NCBI GenBank assembly: GCA_033063855.1
Contig: CP093830.1
Span: 1,984,854-2,048,853 of the forward strand
DNA: 64,000 nucleotides
Direction: 5' to 3'
From: Smittia aterrima
Lineage: Eukaryota > Arthropoda > Insecta > Diptera > Chironomidae
Both the position numbers and the translations under genes were made by a program. This document shows positions 46,901-58,146 of the stretch, piece by piece. The notes beneath the pieces were generated by a model. The model did not search any database. It saw only the letters and a program-made list of their open reading frames with translations, and was not told the DNA's origin. The number at the start of each line of letters is the position of its first letter. Position 1 is the first letter of the stretch.

Positions 46901-49900
46901 AGGTTTGAATAAATATTTGCGAAGCAGAAATCGGATTACAAGAGCAACGAAGAATCTCAACTTCTTCATTGTTAACGACTACGATCTCAAAGATAAAATG
47001 TTTGTATCGGCCGATGGAAAATTAATGACAATTAACGGTTTAGATCGTGAAGAGAAAGAGTCTTACAAGTTGAGCGTCATCGCAGAATATACGAATGGGT
47101 TAGTAGAGAACGCAGGAATTTATCAGATCAACGTAATTGTTGATGATGAAAATGATAATCCACCAAAGTTTGATCACTCGAATTACATTGGAATCATTTC
47201 GGAGAACAGTCCAATTGGAACTGATGTCTTGCTTAACAATTTAATCATCGTTAACGATGCTGATGCTGGAGCTAACTCTGAGTTTCAATTGAGCATACTC
47301 GGTGATGGAAATCGGATGTTTACGATCGAAAAGAACAATCACGTGCCAGAGAGATCATCGCTCTTCAACAACGGAAACAGCAGCGCTGTGTCGCTTTTCT
47401 CAGATAACGTTCTTGATGAGTACAGCAGCATGGTCGATATTAACTTGCATCTGATGATGTTAAGCTCTCGTGATGTTCCACCAAATCAAACTCATTATTC
47501 AATCAGATTTAGTGGTCCAAGCGTTCTCGATCGCGAACGGAAAAACTTCTACAAACTTAGATTGTTAGCGAAAGATTCCGGTGGCCTTACATCAGAAGCT
47601 CAGCTGATGATCTTCGTAACTGATGTCAATGACAATGCGCCAGTGTTCGAGAAACTCGCTGTTTTCAAGCAAACAGGAATCGAGATTATGCAATACACTG
47701 ACAAAATGGAGATTTACTTTGTCGACTCAAATCAAAATTTTGGAATGAAACGACCAAGTGCGTTAGCTTTAGAATCGGACACTTTTGAATCAAGATTTAA
47801 AGTTCAAGAAACTTATGAAGAAGCAACGATTGGAACGACAATCAAACCACCAAAGATGAAATATCGAAATAAACCAATTGGCAGTCCACGATCTTTGGGG
47901 ACAGGAGAAGATCGCGCCTTCAAGGACAGCTCTCCACATTTTATCGCAATTAACTCATCATCAACTAAACATCCACTTTTCTCAATTGAAGAATCGCTTG
48001 AGCCTGGAACCACAATTCTCCAATTAACAGCGAATGACGAGGATTACGGTCCCAACTCTCAAATCATTTATGAGATATCAACAGAAAAGATTTCATTGTC
48101 TCGATCTTTCAAAGGCGATGTCAGTCGCATCCACAAACCCGCTTTCTTCTCAATCGACAGAATCTCTGGTGAACTCAAAGTTAATCGGCAACTTGTTCCA
48201 AACGTTGAAATTGTGTTAAATGTCACGGCAAGAGATCCTGCGGGATTATCTGATAGCGTTCAAATCGCGATTCAAATCTCTGACGTCAACAATCATCCCC
48301 CGCAGTTCATGCGTCCTTTCTATTCATTTGACATCGAAGAAGGTTTCCACGTCAGTAAGATTCTTGGAAATATTCAAGCTGTCGACGATGATTTCGAGGA
48401 CAACGCGAATATCACTTACTCGATTGTTAATGCTGATGCTGAGAGATTCCCGTTCAGCATAACTCCAAAGACTGGAATTTTAAAAGTTTCTGGTCAGTTG
48501 GATCGCGAGTTAAAGTCGTTGTTTGAATTCAAAGTTATGGCAAAAGACAACAGCAGAAAATATAATCGTCTTAATGCCACTGTCGTAATCGAAGTAAATG
48601 TCGTAGACATAAATGATAATGCTCCGCAGTTTATCGGCTTCGATGACATGATGATCAATGAAATCCCCACGAGAGCGAGAAAATTAAACAGCGATTTACA
48701 TCATAACGAAGACATCGCCCCTCAAAATAAAACTCCAGTTTACAAGATTAACTTGGATCGAAGTGTGAGCTCTCGTCGACTGATTAAAGAAATTAAAGCA
48801 ATCGATATCGATTATGCTTTGAATGGGATGGTCTTTTACAACTTCTTGCATAACAACGTCTCGCATTTGTTTGAGATTGATGCGAGAGAAGGATTGATCA
48901 CGACGACACCAAACCAGGATCAACTGAAAGCTTTGAATAATTTTGATGTTTTGAATTTAACAGTCGTCGCTTCTGATCTCGGAAATCCTGTAAAAAGTTC
49001 TTACGCTCTCGTGTTGATCACGTTAGTTGGAGAGAAGAGGATTGAACCTCCAAGTCTTGATGCTGTACGAAAATCACTTCCAATCATGGTTAAGCCAATT
49101 CTCTTTATGAATCAGTATTACGAACTGGAAGTTCTCGAGAACAGTCCAACTCCAATGAGATTAATTCAATTTAATACAACAAACGATGACAACAACTACA
49201 AATGGACGTTGGAGCTAGAAAACAAACGAGAGACTGGCAATGAGCCAACTGATGTCTTCAGTATCGCCGATGGAATCCTTTGGTTGACAAAATCTCTCGA
49301 TCGTGAACATATTGAATCTTATTCCTTGAAGATTCGAGCTGACATAGTGGCACCTCGAAAACCACGAAATGGCAAGAGCATGCAAATGATGTATCCAGTC
49401 ACTGACGATCGGATCGATAACCTCGCGGAAAATGAGGTTCGAGTAATAGTGAAAGTTTTAGACGTTAACGATCATATTCCGCTATTCAAAGAGAACGGTC
49501 CAATAATTGCAGTCATCCCAGACACAGTAAAATATGGCTATAACGTAATTAAAGTGCAAGCTGATGATGCTGATTCAGGCGTCAATGGAGACATTCGTTA
49601 CTCAATTATCAATGAACCAACAAACTTCTTTGGAATTGATGCGTTGACTGGACAGATTCGAGCTCTTGGTCCACTCTGGAGGGACAATCAAAAAGTGTTT
49701 GGCTTCGATGTTAAAGCAACCGACAGACAAGGCTCTGATAGCGGGAAGAGCAGCATCGTTAATGTTTTGGTAAGTTTACTTTGTAAGCTAACTGACACAC
49801 CTTTGCTTTATGATCACTTTCTCCTCTCTTATTAACAAGGTTTACGTGCTCGACGATCATAAACATGTGAAGTTTGTAATGAGTGGAAATACAATGGATA

Positions 49901-51599
49901 TCGAAAAAGAAGCCGAGACAATTTCCAGAAGCTTGTCGGAAGCGAGTGGGCTGATTGTAAAGATCAGAATGTTGGAGCCTCACGAGGTGAACCGAGAGTT
50001 TCTCACGAACGTCTACGTTTATGCCATAGATCCAAAATCAAATACCGTCGTTGAGATGGAAGAGCTTCAAGAGTAAGTTGAGACTTTTCTTTGGTGAAAT
50101 TGGAGTTTTCTTTAACTTTCTTTCCAGGATCATGGAGCAGCTGAACATGCAAGAGATTCAGCCTTCGCTGCCAATTATTGAATTAACAAAACTTGGCGTT
50201 CCTGCTCATCTCGCTCCGAAGCTTAAGCAAGGATCTGGGGAACTCGCTTCAATCGTTCTCTCCATCACGATTTTGATCGGTGGAGTGTCAACTGCGATTT
50301 GTATTCTTTGCGTTCGATACAAACGGTGAGATTTTAAAAGAACCCCCAACACGTCACATTAAGATTCCTTCCTGAAGCATCAACAAGTCACGAAATGCTT
50401 TGAAGTTGGTAACAGCACAGGCTCTGAAGTATTAATTTAATTTAATTAACTTTGATGGTGAAGCGAGCTCAATTCATTGATTGAGATTATTATTTATTTT
50501 GTGCCGTTTGTTTTGAGCTCAAACACGTTTAACAAATTATTTTGTAAAAACTCTCCTCGACACAAAAAGATTTTTGAGGAAATAAAATTTTTTTGAATCC
50601 AATCACACACACGCAAATGTTTTATTCCTGCAACCTGAAGTCACCTGAACCATCATCTCGTTCCTCAGCCAACATTCCAAAGCTTATGCTCCAGTTCTGC
50701 AGAACGCTAACAAATAACTGTACATTCTAACTCGACTAACCTGATCAAGAATGACTTACGTAACTCGTTTAACAGCAAGAAATTGCATAACAAACTTGGT
50801 TCATCGAAAGGTAATGGCTAGAAGATGAAACGTGTTTTTAAAGATTAACTGAATATTAATTCTATTTCTTTCATTTCCTTATTCTAGTCGCTTGCAAAAT
50901 GCAATTGCGCCAGATAGAAACAACCATCCGTCGTCTCATGCACCATCATCACAAATGATACGACAACACTTGTTCTTGCCTCAGCCAGTTGCGGGCGATT
51001 GTTCAAGCACTGATCCAGTCAGCGATGAAACAACAAACGATGTTTACGCTCCAGTTTTAAAGCAACTCATTCCGACAAGGAAAAATAATCACATGTTGGG
51101 CAGTCAGCGAGGCGAGCCTAGAGAGAAACGAGAGTACATCGACATTCCCTTACCGAAGTCAGTTCTTCAAATCAATCTTCAGAATCATGAGAATAATTGT
51201 GCAAGATATAATTACATGCTGCCGTCCAAGAATAATATTTTGAAGCAACATTTCGAGTCGACTGAGTGCGTTTGTGAGACATCGGATGAGAAGCATGAAA
51301 TGTCGAGCAATAGGTAACGAAGACGAAGGTTCATCTATCGATTCATAATTTTAGATTATTCTTTTAGCACTTACGAAGATTCATTGAAGGATTTTGCAAC
51401 TGAGACGACCACAACAAGCACCACAATAGCAATGGCCCAAAGAATGAGCTTCAGACAAAAGATTTACGACAACCTCGATCGTAACTCCAATCGGCATTCG
51501 TTCAGTGGATTTCATCAAATGCAACGGCACGTGAAAAATTCTCGACGATCATCTTTTGTCTATGGTTCGAATAATTCTCCGCTCAGCATTGGACGATGA
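43947..51599 (+). CDS. Large non-classical cadherin (Cad89D-like), 5' end missing
   Basis: Exons 43947-44067, 44152-44353, 44489-45985, 46041-46196, 46329-49769, 49840-50072, 50128-50325, 50888-51313 and 51368-51599 keep one frame for about 2,168 residues. I count roughly 13 cadherin repeats from calcium motifs such as VEDINDNKPVF, DINDNQPEF, DANDNSPTF, DDENDNPPKF, DVNDNAPVF, DINDNAPQF and DVNDHIPLF; LDDVDDLPPMF and DVNNHPPQF are degenerate. After the last repeat there is a membrane-proximal domain (RSLSEASGLIVKIRMLEPHE; VYVYAIDPKSNTVVEM) like that of PCDH15 and CDH23. A transmembrane helix follows (IVLSITILIGGVSTAICILC), then a cytoplasmic tail of about 240 residues without a catenin-binding motif. 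Size and order suit fly Cad89D; Cad87A or Cad99C are alternatives. The first exon here enters in phase 1, so at least a signal-peptide exon lies upstream. Confidence 0.88.
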
Positions 51600-52315
51600 C
51601 CAATCGTTTTTAATTTGATTTTACCAATTGATGTTTAATTAATAAATAATTTGTTTGATTAAGTTTTACGTGTTTTTATATCTTAACGAAAATCAAAAAC
51701 GGTTTCTTCATTGAAGAGAATTACGGAGCGCCGTCGATCATTCACGAAACAGTTAAACTAAATAACTTCTTGATGATCGCTTCGAATAATAAGAAACTGA
51801 AGAGGTTTAAGGTAAATTAATGTAAAGAGCTACTGTTGTGCATAAGATTGTTATCGAAAAATTGGAGCACGCGAGAAGAAATCAAAGAAGAACTGAAGGA
51901 AAGCGAAGAACCATTGTTCATGCGAAAATGAGAGTGAAAACTTCTTGCTTCCAACAGTCAACAATGAATAACTTTTCGAGTAAAGAAGAATAAATAAAGG
52001 CTAATCTCTTAGTCTGAAGAATAAATAACAAACATTTTCGAGAGAGTTTCATGTAAAGAGTGTACAAAATTAATTTCCGTTGACTATTCGACTCGTCGTC
52101 TCAGAATTTCAAAAAATCTCTCAAAAGTGGTTAACATGTTTCAGATCTTTAATAATTAACAACTTTGGATTGGCTGAGTTGCGTTAATTAAGCTTTTTTA
52201 AAACATTTCGTGCTAACGTATAATTCAAACTCAGACGTTTCTTGAAAGCTTCCAAATAAAACCGATTCGCTAAATCAAAATAAACAAAAATCGCAAATGA
52301 GTATATTTAAAAACG
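51600..52315. other. Intergenic
   Basis: About 715 bases between the cadherin stop and the start of the THAP/ZAD gene. An AATAAATAA soon after 51640 may serve cadherin polyadenylation. No other feature is supported. Confidence 0.5.
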
Positions 52316-54097
52316 ATGGCTTGCTATTGCTGTGTGCGCGGTTGTAAAAACAATAATCATAAAAAGACGACTAAACATTTCTTTCGTTTCCCTAAAAACG
52401 ATGAGAAGCGACGATCATTGTGGAAGAGATTTGCGAATAAAAATGTGAACGAGACTTCTGTGATTTGCGAGGATCATTTTGATTCTAAATTCTTCATTCA
52501 GAAGGACAAGAAGCTTAAATTAACTAATGATGCAATTCCGATGTTTATCATTAACGAAAAAGGCGATATAGAAACATTTGATTACGACGCTGAAGTTTGC
52601 GAAGATGAAAGTTCACAAATTCTTATCGAAGAAGAGTCGATAGCGATCGAAGTGGCCTTTGTGAATGAACAAATGAAGCTTGATGAGCTCAAATTCCGTT
52701 GTCGATTCTGCTGTGAAACTCGTGATGAGCTTATCGAAATTTCGAGCTTCTCAACTTTCAACATTAACATCGAAGAGCTGCTGAAGCCAATCGGATTTGA
52801 AATTTTCGAGAATGATTTCCTTCCCAACAATGTGTGTGAAGAATGTTTCAATCAAGTCGTTTCCTTGGATAATTTTCTAGTGAAAATCAAGTCTTCCAAT
52901 CAATGGTTTTCGAACGAGATCAATTCTGTAAAAACCCTCACACCAGCAGTTGCTACATCAATTGAAAAAGTCGATCCTGGAAGAATAGAGGAAAGTCATG
53001 ACGATATCTTGCAACAACAAGAACTAGCAAATAACAATGAAGATTGTTCAACTTCCATTCCTATTTCTTATGATTCACAAGACGTTGTGATTGAAGATAC
53101 GGCAATAAAACCAAATCAGAAGACAAAACTTAAAAGACAAATTTCTGAATCCGCGATTATCGACACAACTTGCAATAAGTTCGCTCTCAAAACTTATAAT
53201 TGCGACGTTTGCCTTCAGCTTTTTGCTGGTCTCAAAACATTCAAGAGTCATATCTGCAATGTTCCTGAAATTAAGTGCTCGGATTGCGGTGACGTGTTCG
53301 ATAATGCTTTTGCTTTGAAGTCTCACAGGAATTACTTTCATAATAGAAATATTTCGAAAAATTTCTGCCCAAACTGCAAAACAGTGATCACCGGAAAATT
53401 AGCGCTTTTCAAGAAGCACAAGCGAAAATGTAATCAGGATAGAAACGTCAGCATTCAATGCGAGTTGTGCCAAAAGAATTTCACTACTCTTCATGCCTAC
53501 AATGTTCACAAAATGTTTCACGACGTTAAATCGAAATTAGATGACGACGTTCTTGCTACGAAACCTAAACGGAAAGCTGACGTTGTCTGCGAGCTTTGCG
53601 GAAAAACCTACACAACTATTGGGTGAGAATTTTATTCACGTTTTCGTCTCTGGAAAATCTTAACAATATTTTTTAATTTTAGAGATTGCAGACGACACAT
53701 CAAACTGAATCACACGGAAATTACTGAGGTCTTTTGCTGCGATATTTGCAACAAGAACTATCCAACCAAAAGTGTGCTCAACGATCACTATCGAAACACG
53801 CACGTCATCAATGAAGTTGCTTGTACATTCTGCGGGAAAGTATTTCGAAACAAAACTCATCTGAAGAAACACATGGTTTATCACGACGAGAGTAAACGAA
53901 TTCACAAATGCTTCATCTGCCCGGAGAAACCTGGATTTGTGAATAAAGTTGGACTTCTACGACATCAAGCGAGACATGCTAGTCAAAACGATAAAATTAA
54001 CTTTAATTGCGATATCTGCATCAACTTCAATTTTCACACGAGCTTTCAGCTTAAGAATCACATGAAGCATGTTCACGGACAAAGCGAGGATCAATGA
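52316..54097 (+). CDS. THAP + ZAD + C2H2 zinc-finger protein
   Basis: Exons 52316-53622 and 53683-54097 (60-base intron) give 573 residues. An N-terminal THAP DNA-binding domain (C2CH) is clear: CCVRGCKNN, HFFRFPK, LWKRFAN, VICEDHFDSKFF and a final AIPMF at about residue 78. A ZAD domain follows near residues 125-200, with CRFCCE at its start and NVCEECFNQV at its end; ZAD dimerises transcription factors in insects. The C-terminal half has about eight C2H2 fingers, for example YNCDVCLQLFAGLKTF, IKCSDCGDVFDNAFAL, VVCELCGKTYTTIG, FCCDICNKNYPTKSVL and EVACTFCGKVFRNKTHL. The last two fingers have irregular spacing. The protein is presumably a nuclear sequence-specific regulator. THAP and ZAD fingers in one chain is an uncommon combination. 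It runs tail to tail with the envelope-derived gene, 114 bases away. Confidence 0.92.
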
Positions 54098-54211
54098 CAT
54101 CATGATCGACAAAGAACTGAAATTTAAAATAAATTAGATCAAAATAGTTAATTTATTATGGGTTCATGTTATTTTATTAACTTAAACGTTGATAGCATTC
54201 ATTTTCGACGT

Positions 54212-55720
54212 TTAGGTAATTTTACGTAGATATCTACACATGCCCTCCTCTAACAATTTTTCTTCGCTTTCTTCGTATCGTCTAATTTTGTTGCAGCAAA
54301 TTTTACAAATAAATAGAGCCATCCAAATAAGGAAGACAAATACAAAGCAGTGAATGAGATATCCTTTCTTAATTTCTGTTCCACTAATTTTCAAAAGAAG
54401 ATGATCAAGCCTTTTTGCAATCAACGAGAATTTCTGCATCGAGTAAACCTTAAAATTTTCTAGCGTTGGAGGGTCAACATCGATTTCAGAAATGTTTTCA
54501 AAGTCGATTGCAATTTTTACAAAGTTAGAAGTATCCCAACTCTTTTTTTGTTGATTTGATTCTCCGAGATATAATCTGCAAGTGTCTCTTAAGTACAATA
54601 AACCGGATCCAAAATATGTTGTAACTTCCGTGTCGTTTTCACAAAATATCTCAAGATCTTTTGGTGATTCGAAATTGTACCAAATATTTCCGAAGTCATT
54701 CTCAATCATCGCCGAGTTTGGGAGCTCAGCTAAGAGAATGTTTTTCATGCAATTTTCCATGGTAATAGTTTTTTGTGATGCAATTCCAGATATACATTCG
54801 TTCGATAAACTTTTGACTAGAATTTGTTCTTGATAGCAAACAAGACTTCCGTCTATTCTTTTTCTGCACGAATTTAGGTTTTTCACCAAGAAAGTTTCTT
54901 GGTCTCCTGTTGCAAAGTAATCCGAATCTAAATTTAAGACCGCGACGTAGTTGTTGAATTTTGCTGGATTCCTGTAAATTTTGTAGACTTCATAATTCTT
55001 GTTTTTAACGATTGGAATGCTCGTGTAGAACTTGACTTCTTTAGAGTTGAATTTAAAGCCTTTTCTTAGCTCGTAAGCCATGAGCTGTGATGACGACGTG
55101 AAAGCCATTTCGTGATTGCCGTCAAGCGATGCCTCGATCTGTTTCATTTTGTCGTCAATTTGTTGAAGATTTAGGAGAAAGTCATCAAGTTCTCTTTTCG
55201 CGATGGTTTTTGAAAGCGAATTAATTTTTTTGCTAAGGCTAATTACTTTAGGAGAAAAAACTTCTTCATGAAGATTTTCTTGTTGCTCGAGCTTATCAAT
55301 TTTACGATCAAGATTTCTCTGGAGATTGTAAAATTCTGGATGAGTTTCTCCTCCATCAGCAGCAACCAAAATCGATCTGTTAAAAGTGGATTCGAGTAAG
55401 ATATGGCTTTGATGTAACATATCAAGAAGTGATTGGAATTTGGATTTGCATCTTGTTTCTTCGCAAGTAAATTTCCTTTTTGTGACAACCGTTTTCAAAG
55501 CTTCAATCTCTTGATTGAGCTCTTCAAACCCAATGGAGAACTCAATTCTTAAGTTGAAATCAATTATTTTTAGATCAGATATGTATTCTATAAATGTTCC
55601 TTCGTTTGGTTCATTTTCTTGAGCTTTGCTCAAGATTCCAAGAAAAAGCAAAAGAAACCTGTAAAACACAATTATCTTTTGAAATTTTAATTTTCTCAAA
55701 AAATGTACGCACCACTTCAT
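54212..55720 (-). CDS. Envelope-derived (Iris-like) membrane protein, copy 1, no furin site
   Basis: Exon 1 (55720-55713) carries only eight bases of coding sequence. Exon 2 (55658-54212) completes 484 residues; the 54-base intron splits the signal peptide. The protein resembles envelope proteins of errantivirus-type retroelements and the baculovirus F family, and the domesticated fly gene Iris. A heptad-like coiled coil covers about residues 130-190. Paired cysteines occur through the ectodomain (SCRKRI; NECISG; ENCMKN). A membrane helix near the C-terminus (LIHCFVFVFLIWMALFI) is followed by a short basic tail. Where copy 2 has a furin site and a glycine-rich fusion-peptide region, this copy has a deletion of roughly 25 residues. 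The frame is intact and spliced, and no gag, pol or long terminal repeats are visible nearby. A host gene of viral origin is therefore the likely reading. Confidence 0.78.
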   Translation of the reverse strand: MKWCVHFLRKLKFQKIIVFYRFLLLFLGILSKAQENEPNEGTFIEYISDLKIIDFNLRIEFSIGFEELNQEIEALKTVVTKRKFTCEETRCKSKFQSLLDMLHQSHILLESTFNRSILVAADGGETHPEFYNLQRNLDRKIDKLEQQENLHEEVFSPKVISLSKKINSLSKTIAKRELDDFLLNLQQIDDKMKQIEASLDGNHEMAFTSSSQLMAYELRKGFKFNSKEVKFYTSIPIVKNKNYEVYKIYRNPAKFNNYVAVLNLDSDYFATGDQETFLVKNLNSCRKRIDGSLVCYQEQILVKSLSNECISGIASQKTITMENCMKNILLAELPNSAMIENDFGNIWYNFESPKDLEIFCENDTEVTTYFGSGLLYLRDTCRLYLGESNQQKKSWDTSNFVKIAIDFENISEIDVDPPTLENFKVYSMQKFSLIAKRLDHLLLKISGTEIKKGYLIHCFVFVFLIWMALFICKICCNKIRRYEESEEKLLEEGMCRYLRKIT

Positions 55721-56529
55721 CGCTTTTAACTCACTTGCAAAAATCAATTTAAACTGTGAACTTGATAAGATAATTTATCTTAGATAAAACAGCTTTTTCG
55801 ATCAAAAGCACAAATTCGAATGAAACAAAACTCTGACATGCATTGCAAATAAAAAAAATAAAATCCGATTTTATCACGAAGTCATCAAAAGCTTATTTTT
55901 TTATTGTGCTGCTACCGCTGACTCATGTTTGTTATCGGAGTATTAAGGTTGCCCACCCAGACGAAAGTCTTTCGCTATGAAACTATAAATAGTGATAAAG
56001 TAGCTACGAATTCTCAAAATGTTTATGCTACGTACTGACGATTTCGCAGAGATCCACTCTAACACTAAATGTTCTAAGCAGAACTGAAATTTAAAATAAA
56101 TTACACAAAAATTAATTGATGACGGTCTCGTTTTATTTAATCAACTTCATGGTTGTGACGCGACGAAAATTACAGGCTTGGGTCCATTTTTTGGCGACGT
56201 TGCTGGCACATTTGCTTCCATTTCCTTTTCTAGCTTCGTCGTTGACTTCTGAATTAAAACTGAAAGCAATTTGTTTGAAACAAAAGTAGCATTCTTCTAA
56301 AAGTCATCAATCACAAGAAAACAAGTAAGTGTCATCGCTTAATTAGAACTTATCAATGATGACGAAATTTTAACTGAGGGTTTTATCAAATCATTTTCCA
56401 GAAATGTTTTCAGTAAGCTTTTGTTCAATGATCGATCAGAAGTTGAATTTTTAATAACAGAAATTGTGTAGATTGTTGTGAAAAATATTTATTGAGAAGG
56501 AATTTTTTTTATAAAGTTTTTCTTAACAT
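55721..56529. other. Upstream region of envelope-like copy 1
   Basis: The part from about 55780 to 55985 is homologous to 58225-58470 upstream of copy 2. It includes an AP-1-type TGACTCA at 55919-55925 and a near-palindromic CGAAAGTCTTTCG at 55961-55973. The rest, up to the copy 2 stop at 56530, shows no gene. Confidence 0.6.
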
Positions 56530-58146
56530 CTAGGTAGTTTTACTTAAATTGCGAAAAGCCTCATATATTTTCGCCGTGTTTTCATCGTATCGTTTAATTT
56601 TTTTGCAACAAATTTTGCCGAAAACTAAAGCAATGAAGCAACCAATTACAAAGTAGGCAATGGATTCCATCTCTGATTGATTCCACTCAGAATTACTTTT
56701 CTCAATTTCTCTTTCGTTGAAGAGCAATTTCTCGTCCAATTCAACTCTTTTCACAAAAAGCTGATCAAGTCTTTTTGCTGTCTCTTTGAATTTCTCCATC
56801 GAATAAAATTTAAAGTTTTTAAGAGTTGGAGCGTCCACATCGATTTCAAAAGTGTTGCTTATGTCGATGGCGAATTTTGATGAATCAGAATTATTCCAAC
56901 TATTTCTTCGTTGATCTATTTTTCCAATCTTTAAACTGCAACTGTCTTGTAGATCAATCACACCAAAGCCGAAAAAGGTTGAAACGACCGTTTCATCTTC
57001 GCAAACTATTTCAAGATCCTGGTGCTGCTCAAAATTGTACCAAATTTCCCCGAAGTCATTCTCAATCATCACCGCGCTTGGGAGCTCAGCTAAGAGAATG
57101 TGATTCATGCAAAGTTCCATGTTTATAGTTTTTTGTAACGCGATTCCTGATAAACATTCGTCGTTTGGAATTTGCGTCCGATCACAAACAAAACCTCCAT
57201 TTAGTCGGCTGCTACATGATTCTATGTTTGTCAGCGAGAATGTTTCATTGTCGTCTCCTATTGCCAAGTAACTTGAATCGAAATTTACGACTGCAACGTA
57301 ATTATTGAATTTTGCTGGAGTTCTGTAAATTTTGTAGAGCGTATAGTTCTGACTGTTGACGATTGGCACGTTCACAGAAAATTTCACTTCATTTGCGTCG
57401 ATTATGAAATCGTTTAGCTTGAAAGCCATGAGCTCTAATGTTGATGAAAAAGCGATTTCGTGATTGTCGTCTAGCGGAATCTCCTTCATTTTTTCATCGA
57501 CTTCTTGGATATTCACGAGAAGTCCATCAAGTTGTCTGGTAATGATGGTTTTTGCAAGTGAATTGATTTTATTGTTGAGATCAATAACTTTAAAAGAAAA
57601 ATCTTCTTCATCATGACTTTCTTGCTGCTCACTCAAATCAAGAACCTTTTCAATTTTATGAGCAAGATTATCTTGCTCTATGTGGAGCTGAACGATTTCT
57701 TGTTGTAATTCTCGTCCGTCATCTGCATCTAAGACACCAGTCATGTATTTTAATCCAGTTCCTAATGAGTCCCATCGTTTCGATCGTCGTTTTCCATTTC
57801 GTCGTTTAAAAATGGATTTTATGTTGATGTCACATTGATTCAGCAAATCAAGAAGATGCTTATACTTTGATGAACAACTTTCTTCTGCGCAATGAAATTT
57901 CCTTTCTGCGACAATCGTTTTTAAAGTTTCACTTTCTTCGATGAGTTCGTCAAAGCCGAATGAGAAGTCGATTTTTGAGTAGAAATCGATTATTTTGAGA
58001 TCTCCGATGTCTTCCAAGTATGATCCAATGTTTACTTGATTCTCTTGAGCTGTACTCAAGACTCCCAGAAAAAGGAGGAGAAACCTGAGAAACACAACTT
58101 TTTGTTTAATTTTCACAAAGAAATTTTATTTTACGGACCACTTCAT
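56530..58146 (-). CDS. Envelope-derived (Iris-like) membrane protein, copy 2, furin site kept
   Basis: Exon 1 (58146-58139) and exon 2 (58084-56530) give 520 residues, with a 54-base intron in exactly the same place as in copy 1. The order is signal peptide, an N-terminal subunit of about 100 residues, a polybasic cleavage site (RRSKR), and a glycine-containing hydrophobic stretch. The adjoining TGVLDADDGRE motif is typical of errantivirus and baculovirus F-type fusion proteins. A coiled coil (LDLSEQQESHDEEDFSFKV), a cysteine-rich ectodomain, a membrane helix (IAYFVIGCFIALVFGKICC) and a short basic tail follow. Identity with copy 1 is roughly half by eye. The frame is unbroken. No reverse transcriptase, integrase or long terminal repeats are visible in the flanks. 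It is an old insect endogenous envelope kept as a gene; whether it still fuses membranes is unknown. Confidence 0.8.
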
